Assembly (NCBI RefSeq): GCF_000520715.1
Contig: NZ_ASSD01000685.1
Coordinates: 1-36,982 of the forward strand
Direction: 5' to 3'
DNA length: 36,982 nucleotides
DNA from: Paenibacillus zanthoxyli JH29
GTDB taxonomy: Bacteria > Bacillota > Bacilli > Paenibacillales > Paenibacillaceae
Each line of letters opens with the position of its first letter. Position 1 is the stretch's first letter. Of this stretch, positions 31,742 to 36,982 are shown in pieces. Both the position numbers and the translations under genes were made by a program. The notes under the pieces are model-generated. The model saw nothing but the letters and a program-made list of their open reading frames with translations, had not been told where the DNA came from and ran no database searches.

Positions 31742-33523
31742 ATGTTGTACTCGCTGCGCAGCCGATTAATGCTGTCCTTTTCCATATTGCTGATTATTCC
31801 CTTTACTGCGGTAGTGTTCATTTTTAGCAGGGAGTCCGCCAATGTGATCCAATCTTCCATCGAGACCTCTACGATGCAGACGATTGGCCAGTTTGCCTCT
31901 CATGCCGATACGCTGCTCATGCAGATTGAGGATACCGGGAAACAGGTGCTCAGCAGTCCGTTTACCCAGCAGTGGATTACGACCGTATTAAACGGCGGGA
32001 GCACAGCCGGAGAGAGATACCTGGCGACGCAGCAATTGAGGAATTTCTTCTCTTCTTATACCGTCAACAACTCCAATATTCTCTCCGTCTCGGTCTTCAA
32101 GGAATTCGGCGGGGGAATCTGGACGCAGGATAAAAACTACCTGGACAGTGATTGGTACAAGCAGTATAGACGCAACAATATCCGATGGACCGGAGCCCAC
32201 AGAGACCCCGATCAGAGCGATGAAAGCATGCGCCAGAGTGAAGTGAACAGCCTCATCGTTCCTCTCGTTCAGCTTCAGTCACTGAATAATATCGGGGTTC
32301 TCAAGATCAACTACCCAACCAACCTGCTGCGGGGAGATATTGACAAGATCCGGTTCGGCGATAGCGGAAGAGCCTTTTTGCTGACCGGGGAGGGAGCCAG
32401 CGTGCTTGACCAGAATCTTGGGGACAGCAAGCAGGTGCTCAGCGAGGGATTGGCTTATGTGAAGGCGCATTCCGCCGGACGAATCAGCGGAATCATTCCG
32501 CTGCGGCAGAAGGATACGGATTATCTGCTGTTCTACCGCAAGCTTCCTGCACAGAACTGGATTATTATCGGCGAAGTGCCCGAAGCCGAGCTGTACGCGA
32601 AGATCACTCAAATCAAGCAGACGCTTCTGCTGGGAAGCCTTGGCCTGCTGGTTCTTGTCATCGCCGTCGCCCTATGGCTGTCGATCGGGATTACGAAGCC
32701 GCTGAGTGCTATGGCGCGGGCGATGAGGCACGTCAAGCACGGGCGGTTCGACCTTGCCTTGGAGCATATGCCCAAAGTCCGCACACGGCGGAGTGAAGTG
32801 CATTATGTGGCCAGCGTCTTTGAGCAGATGACTCATCAGCTGAAATATTTGATCGAGACGGAATTCGAGACGGATCTGAGGCGCAAGAATGCCGAATACA
32901 AAGCGCTGCTGCTGCAGATCAATCCGCATTTTTTTAACAACACACTGGAAATTATCGGCGGTCTGGCAGCGATGAAACGGGAAGACCTGGTCATGGATGC
33001 GACGGAAGCTCTGGCCAAAATGATGAGATATTCGCTTGATCTGAACAGCGATTTGGTGAAGGTGAGCGAAGAAATAGGCTACATCCGCGACTATTTGCTC
33101 ATTCAGAAGCTTCGGCACCAGGATCAATTGATATTCTCCATCCACAGTGATCCTGAGGCGGAATCCCTTCATATCGCAAAATTTATTCTTCAGCCGATTG
33201 TTGAGAATGCGGTGAAATACAGCCTCGAAAAAGGTGAAGCCGCCGAAGTGGTCGTATCCTCGGAACTGCGTGATGACCGCCTATGGCTGACGGTCAAGGA
33301 TAACGGAATCGGCATGCCGCAGGATATGATCTCAGGCATACTTGCGGATACGGAGCTGAGGAGCGGAGTTGGTATATTAAACGATAAAGGAAATAGCATC
33401 GGCCTCAGGAACACGCTATCACGCTGCCGTCTTTATTACGGAGACTTATTCGAGATTTCGATTGAATCGGAGGAAGGCGGGGGCACGTCCATTACACTCA
33501 AGCTGCCGCTGGTAAGGAGTTGA
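31742..33523 (+). CDS. YesM-like sensor histidine kinase
   Basis: A 593-residue membrane kinase of the LytS/YesM type. One membrane segment lies near the start (LMLSFSILLIIPFTAVVFIFS), then an extracellular sensor domain of about 260 residues (Cache-like), a second membrane segment at about 293-315 (TLLLGSLGLLVLVIAVALWL), HAMP (about 316-370), the phospho-acceptor His396 in LLLQINPHFFNNTLEII, and a HATPase with LQPIVENAVKYSLEKG and DNGIGMP. The acceptor motif reads HFFNN where HFLYN is usual. I chose the in-frame ATG at 31742, with GGGAGGA about 11 bases before it; the earlier ATG at 31688 has no ribosome site. It is followed 5 bases after its stop by the cognate regulator gene. It likely senses an external sugar, perhaps via the neighbouring binding lipoprotein. 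Confidence 0.87.
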   Translation: MLYSLRSRLMLSFSILLIIPFTAVVFIFSRESANVIQSSIETSTMQTIGQFASHADTLLMQIEDTGKQVLSSPFTQQWITTVLNGGSTAGERYLATQQLRNFFSSYTVNNSNILSVSVFKEFGGGIWTQDKNYLDSDWYKQYRRNNIRWTGAHRDPDQSDESMRQSEVNSLIVPLVQLQSLNNIGVLKINYPTNLLRGDIDKIRFGDSGRAFLLTGEGASVLDQNLGDSKQVLSEGLAYVKAHSAGRISGIIPLRQKDTDYLLFYRKLPAQNWIIIGEVPEAELYAKITQIKQTLLLGSLGLLVLVIAVALWLSIGITKPLSAMARAMRHVKHGRFDLALEHMPKVRTRRSEVHYVASVFEQMTHQLKYLIETEFETDLRRKNAEYKALLLQINPHFFNNTLEIIGGLAAMKREDLVMDATEALAKMMRYSLDLNSDLVKVSEEIGYIRDYLLIQKLRHQDQLIFSIHSDPEAESLHIAKFILQPIVENAVKYSLEKGEAAEVVVSSELRDDRLWLTVKDNGIGMPQDMISGILADTELRSGVGILNDKGNSIGLRNTLSRCRLYYGDLFEISIESEEGGGTSITLKLPLVRS

Positions 33524-33528
33524 AAGCA

Positions 33529-35145
33529 ATGTATACCATTATGCTGGTAGATGACGAAAAGGGCATCCGTGACAGCATCAAAGCCAAGATTAACTGGGAA
33601 GAAGCCGGTTTTCAAATTATGTATGAAGCATCCAGCGGCGGCGAAGCGCTTGAACTGCTGGAAAAGGGGCCGATTCCCCAGGTCCTGCTCTCCGATATTC
33701 GTATGCCGAAGATGAACGGTATTGAGCTGATCTCGATATGTAAGGAACGCTACCCGGGACTGCGAACGGCCGTACTGTCAGGCTATTCGGATTTCGAATA
33801 TTTGAAAGCGGCCATTCAGCTTGGCGTCAAAGACTACCTGCTGAAGCCCGTCGCCCGGGGAGAGCTGACCGAGATGCTCCGCAGACTCGCCGAGGACATT
33901 CGCTCGGAGCAGGAGCGGCTCCGCGCTTCGGAACGGGAGCGGCATCAGAAGAATGAACAGCTGATTATGCTGCAGGAGCACTATTTGCTGCAGCTTGTTA
34001 AAGACGAATGGTACAGTCTTTCGGCCGTCAAGGAACGGCTGCAGCAGCTTCAGCTTGCTCCTCTGGCTGCGGACGGCTTTAAAGCCCGTTTCGCTGCGGT
34101 GGAGATGCGGATTCCTCCGGACAGACTCGGTGTGAGCCGGGAACGCAGGGACCTGATGAACCTCGCCTTCCAGATGCTGTGCAGGGAGACGGCTTCGCGG
34201 CGGGAAGGCATCTACCCGTTTCCGGAGATTGCGCACTCCTCCATGATGTATTTTCTGATCGTGATGGAGGACGGCAGGCCGGAGAATAGCGCGGAGAAAT
34301 TCGTCGCCGAGCTGAAGCGGAATATTTCAGAATATCTGAATGTGGATAGTGTGGCGGGAATCGGAGAAAAGGCGGAGGGATGGAACGCCCTGAAGAACGG
34401 CTACGCCTCCTGTATGCTGGCTTGGAGCCGGAGCACTGTGCATGAGCACAAGGAGAGCGGACAGACCGGGCTGCTGGAGTTGACGAATGCTTTTACGCCC
34501 GAAATGGAGCGCAGGCTGGTTCAGGCCATCGAAAATCTCGATATGCCGGCGTTCCGCCGTCAGCTGCAAACCGTTTTTTCCACGGAACGGGATACGCCGG
34601 TCTTTGCTTTTACATTTCTGGCCCTTCGGATGCTGCTGCTGTTCAGCTCGGTGGCTAAGAAGTTCGAGCTTGGCGACTCCTCGCTGCAGAAGTATTTATG
34701 GAACTGCCAAATGACCATATCGGATTACCAATCCAGGGAAGGCATTATGGCGCAGATCGACGAACTGGCCGGGCTTGTTATGGAAGAGGTTAAGAAGACA
34801 CGCTTCTCCAGCGGCCAGCATATCGTGGAGGCCGTCCGCCAATATGTGGAGGAGAACTTCTGCTACGAGTTGAATCTGTCCTCTCTGGCGGATATGTTCC
34901 ACTTGAACGAAACGTATTTGTCGGGCCTGTTCAAGCAGCATGTGGGAGTGACCTTCAGCGACTATGTCACGGGACTGCGCATCGCAAAAGCCCAGCAGCT
35001 CCTGCAGGAGAACGAACTGAAGCTGACCGATATCGCGATGCTTGTCGGCTATTCCAGCTCCAGTTATTTCAGCACTGTCTTCAAGAAGGCATGCGGTAAC
35101 AGCCCGAAGGAATACAGGGAAGATTATTTATTGAATAGTCGGTGA
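33529..35145 (+). CDS. YesN-like response regulator with AraC-type DNA-binding domain
   Basis: A 539-class-length (about 538 residues) transcriptional activator. The N-terminal receiver domain has MLVDDEKGIRDSI, phospho-acceptor Asp56 (VLLSDIRMPKMNG), the Ser/Thr switch AVLSGYSDFEY and KPVARGEL. A long poorly conserved middle region (about 140-430) is usual for this family. The C-terminal AraC double helix-turn-helix is clear (LSSLADMFHLNETYLSGLFKQ and LTDIAMLVGYSSSSYFSTVFKK, then GNSPKEYRE). The ATG at 33529 has TAAGGAG 9 bases upstream, inside the end of the kinase gene. It would be phosphorylated by the upstream kinase and activate the local sugar-utilisation genes, most likely the GH32 gene just downstream and the binding-protein gene upstream. 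Confidence 0.88.
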   Translation: MYTIMLVDDEKGIRDSIKAKINWEEAGFQIMYEASSGGEALELLEKGPIPQVLLSDIRMPKMNGIELISICKERYPGLRTAVLSGYSDFEYLKAAIQLGVKDYLLKPVARGELTEMLRRLAEDIRSEQERLRASERERHQKNEQLIMLQEHYLLQLVKDEWYSLSAVKERLQQLQLAPLAADGFKARFAAVEMRIPPDRLGVSRERRDLMNLAFQMLCRETASRREGIYPFPEIAHSSMMYFLIVMEDGRPENSAEKFVAELKRNISEYLNVDSVAGIGEKAEGWNALKNGYASCMLAWSRSTVHEHKESGQTGLLELTNAFTPEMERRLVQAIENLDMPAFRRQLQTVFSTERDTPVFAFTFLALRMLLLFSSVAKKFELGDSSLQKYLWNCQMTISDYQSREGIMAQIDELAGLVMEEVKKTRFSSGQHIVEAVRQYVEENFCYELNLSSLADMFHLNETYLSGLFKQHVGVTFSDYVTGLRIAKAQQLLQENELKLTDIAMLVGYSSSSYFSTVFKKACGNSPKEYREDYLLNSR

Positions 35146-35173
35146 GATCAACAGAGCCGTACCCTAAGCGGAT

Positions 35174-35197
35174 GAACCGCCGGGGTGCGGTTTTTTT
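35174..35197 (+). terminator. Terminator of the kinase/regulator operon
   Basis: AACCGC (35175-35180) pairs with GCGGTT (35187-35192) followed by T residues to 35197. It lies 29 bases after the regulator stop and separates it from the GH32 gene. Confidence 0.8.
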
Positions 35198-35384
35198 GTT
35201 GCCTGAAACGGCTTTTTGCCGTCTGCTCCGGCTTGACGTAAGCTGGACAACAAGTCCTGAAAGCGGGTCAAAAAATTGCAAGTCATTACCCGATGATATT
35301 GAAATTTTTAAATCCGCCGGTCGTCTACAATGAAATCGTAGAAGGAGAAGCTTATATTTTGAACCCAAGATAGGAGAAGACGGC

Positions 35385-36982
35385 ATGAGCGGAAAAACAA
35401 ATAAGCTGTTATGCCTGATGGCTCTGGCTCTGGTTATGGCGGTGTCGGGCTGCGAAAAGGGAGGATCATCTAAGGGCGGAGAGGCGGAACGTGAAAGCAC
35501 GCCAAATGAAGTGACGCCAGCGCCTTTCAAATTCAGCCAGGACCCGAAGTATTACACCGAGCTGTATCGGCCGCAGTATCATTTGTCCCCGGAAACGGGC
35601 AATTTGAGCGATCCGAACGGAATGGTCTTTTTCGAGGGGGAGTATCACCAGTTCTATCAGAATACTGGACAGTGGGGGCATGCGGTCAGCACGGATCTCA
35701 TTCATTGGCAGCATCTGTCGGCAGCGCTGCTGCGCGATTCGCTCGGAGAGATTTGGTCGGGCAGCGCGGTGGTGGATTGGAAGGATACAAGCGGTTTTTT
35801 TGACGGAAAGCCAGGCCTGGTTGCAATATTCACCCATTTCAAGGGCGGATTACAGTCGCAGAGCATCGCCTACAGCTCCGACAAAGGCCGGACGTGGACC
35901 AAGTATGAAGGAAATCCCGTCATCCCGAACCCTGGCCTCAAGGATTTCAGAGACCCGAAGGTGTTCTGGTATGAACCTTCCAAATCATGGACGATGGTCG
36001 TATCTGTGGATAACAAAGTTAGGTTCTATTCCTCGCCTGATCTGAAAAAGTGGGAGATGACCGGCGAGTTCGGAGCGGATCAGGGTTCGCATGCTGCGGT
36101 ATGGGAATGCCCGGACCTGTTCAAGCTTCCGGTTGAAGGCACGAAGGAGAAGAAATGGGTGCTGGCCGTGAGCATCGGCAACAACGCGGCGACCAAAGGC
36201 TCAACCTATCAGTATTTCGTCGGTTCATTTGACGGCAAGAACTTCACGAATGAGAATGATCCCTCCAAAGTGCTCTGGACCGATTACGGGAAGGATTTCT
36301 ACGCCGCTGTCTCTTACTCCGACATTCCCGAGAGCGACGGCCGGAGGATTTATGCAGGCTGGATGTCCAACTGGCGCTATCCCTTCAATATGCCGACAGA
36401 TCCATGGAAAGGCAACATGTCCGTGCCGCGCGTCCTGACGCTCAAGGAAGTTCCGGGAGAAGGCTTAAGGCTTGCGCAGCAGCCGGCCAAGGAGCTGGAC
36501 GCGCTTCGCGGCAAGCCTGTGGAGATACCGGCGCAGGAGCTGAAGAAGGGCTCCAATCCCTTCTCCTCGCTGCTCGGCACATCCTATGAGCTGGATGCGG
36601 CTGTTGATGTCGGAGCCGATGCGGAATTCGGTATCAAGGTAAGAAAAGGTGGCGGCCAGGAGACGGTCATTTCCTATAACGCCGCTTCCACCACCCTGAC
36701 GGTCGACCGAAGCAAATCGGGAGACAGCTCGTTTGAACCGGGCTTTGCCGAGAAGATGAAAGCTCCGCTGAAGCCGGAGAGCGGGACCGTCAAGCTGCGT
36801 ATCTATGTGGACGAATCCACGCTGGAGGTGTTCTCGGGAGACGGCACCACGGTAATCTCCAGCATGATCTTCCCGAGCGCCACGAGCAGCGCCCTGGAGC
36901 TGTATCTCTCCAAAGGCAGCGCCAAACTGGAAAGCGCAACGCTGTATCCGATGAAGCCCGTATGGCGGGACGAAGCGCCGGA
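35385..36982 (+). CDS. GH32 fructan hydrolase (levanase / beta-fructosidase-like) lipoprotein, 3' end outside window
   Basis: At least 532 residues, still open at the window edge. The start ATG at 35385 has TAGGAGAAG upstream. A lipoprotein signal (LLCLMALALVMAVSGC, Cys23) and a charged linker precede a GH32 five-blade propeller. The nucleophile Asp76 lies in LSDPNGMVFFEGEYHQFYQ, transition-state Asp190 in FRDPKVFW and acid/base Glu241 in WECPDLF. WSGSAVVDW and AGWMSNWRYP are also typical. The usual NDPNG is SDPNG here, and the loop after HQFYQ is about ten residues shorter than in SacC-type levanases. The C-terminal beta-sandwich is present (LRIYVDESTLEVFSGDG). It would cut beta-fructosidic links of levan, inulin or sucrose at the cell surface. 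The two-component pair upstream is its likely regulator. Confidence 0.87.
   Translation, partial: MSGKTNKLLCLMALALVMAVSGCEKGGSSKGGEAERESTPNEVTPAPFKFSQDPKYYTELYRPQYHLSPETGNLSDPNGMVFFEGEYHQFYQNTGQWGHAVSTDLIHWQHLSAALLRDSLGEIWSGSAVVDWKDTSGFFDGKPGLVAIFTHFKGGLQSQSIAYSSDKGRTWTKYEGNPVIPNPGLKDFRDPKVFWYEPSKSWTMVVSVDNKVRFYSSPDLKKWEMTGEFGADQGSHAAVWECPDLFKLPVEGTKEKKWVLAVSIGNNAATKGSTYQYFVGSFDGKNFTNENDPSKVLWTDYGKDFYAAVSYSDIPESDGRRIYAGWMSNWRYPFNMPTDPWKGNMSVPRVLTLKEVPGEGLRLAQQPAKELDALRGKPVEIPAQELKKGSNPFSSLLGTSYELDAAVDVGADAEFGIKVRKGGGQETVISYNAASTTLTVDRSKSGDSSFEPGFAEKMKAPLKPESGTVKLRIYVDESTLEVFSGDGTTVISSMIFPSATSSALELYLSKGSAKLESATLYPMKPVWRDEAP

Noticed and set aside
35258..35271. TGAAAGCGGGTCAA before the GH32 gene as a cre site
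   Set aside because: Only the left half matches the consensus; the right half lacks the expected TTTCA-type arm, so I did not call it.

Overview
The window looks like chromosomal DNA from a Paenibacillus-type, endospore-former-like Firmicute. Supporting features are strong AGGAGG-type ribosome binding sites, frequent TTG/GTG starts, moderate GC, secreted proteins with copper-amine-oxidase-like 'stalk' domains, WG- and RCC1-repeat proteins, YesM/YesN two-component pairs beside ABC sugar-binding lipoproteins, and a CANSDH/CANSDC spermidine pathway. The genus is inferred from gene content only. I saw no rRNA, tRNA, CRISPR array, transposase or prophage gene.

Layout. 1-634 (minus strand) holds a decayed drug-exporter-type ABC pair in which both genes have lost their middles. 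830-1756 is a PfkB-type phosphofructokinase. 2236-5522 is a UgpA/UgpE/UgpB-like ABC importer operon (two permeases and a lipoprotein, no ATPase). 5723-10349 is a large hybrid histidine kinase (three PAS, HisKA, HATPase, two REC, Hpt) overlapping a REC-HD-GYP gene, with a cre-like site upstream. 10636-11754 is a secreted WG-repeat protein. 11942-13625 is a nitroreductase-family oxidoreductase with a co-directional LysR regulator. 13942-19026 is a four-gene surface-glycan cluster (GT2, GT4, GT2, flippase). 19194-19916 (minus) is an ECF-like sigma factor with a C-terminal extension. 20132-20940 is a ClpP paralogue with a small, possibly Sm-like protein. 20941-21842 is a gene-poor stretch with an inverted repeat, a 33-bp tandem duplication, a cre-like site and a promoter/leader. 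21843-24191 encodes the carboxy(nor)spermidine dehydrogenase/decarboxylase pair. 24338-24697 is a RidA-family protein. 24764-26263 (minus) is a secreted RCC1-repeat/stalk-domain protein. 26428-27087 is a deoxynucleoside kinase. 27364-28611 is a secreted stalk-domain/GH18-like protein. 28854-29801 is a SPASM-like radical SAM protein lying against a remnant of a 5'-deoxyribonucleotidase gene. 30229 to the window end holds a sugar-binding lipoprotein, a YesM-like kinase, a YesN-like AraC response regulator and a GH32 fructan hydrolase that runs off the edge.

How they work together. The last block reads as an inducible fructan/sucrose-polymer utilisation locus: the surface GH32 lipoprotein releases sugars, the binding lipoprotein captures them, and the kinase/regulator pair senses and induces. 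Its permeases are not in the window. The Ugp-like importer likewise lacks its ATPase, as is common where one ATPase serves several importers. The hybrid kinase and HD-GYP protein form a likely phosphorelay-to-c-di-GMP module. Most units are closed by recognisable hairpin terminators. I see no clear evidence for a wholly new multi-gene system. The best leads are the ClpP/small-protein pair, the orphan radical SAM gene at a broken-gene boundary, and the doubly deleted ABC exporter.
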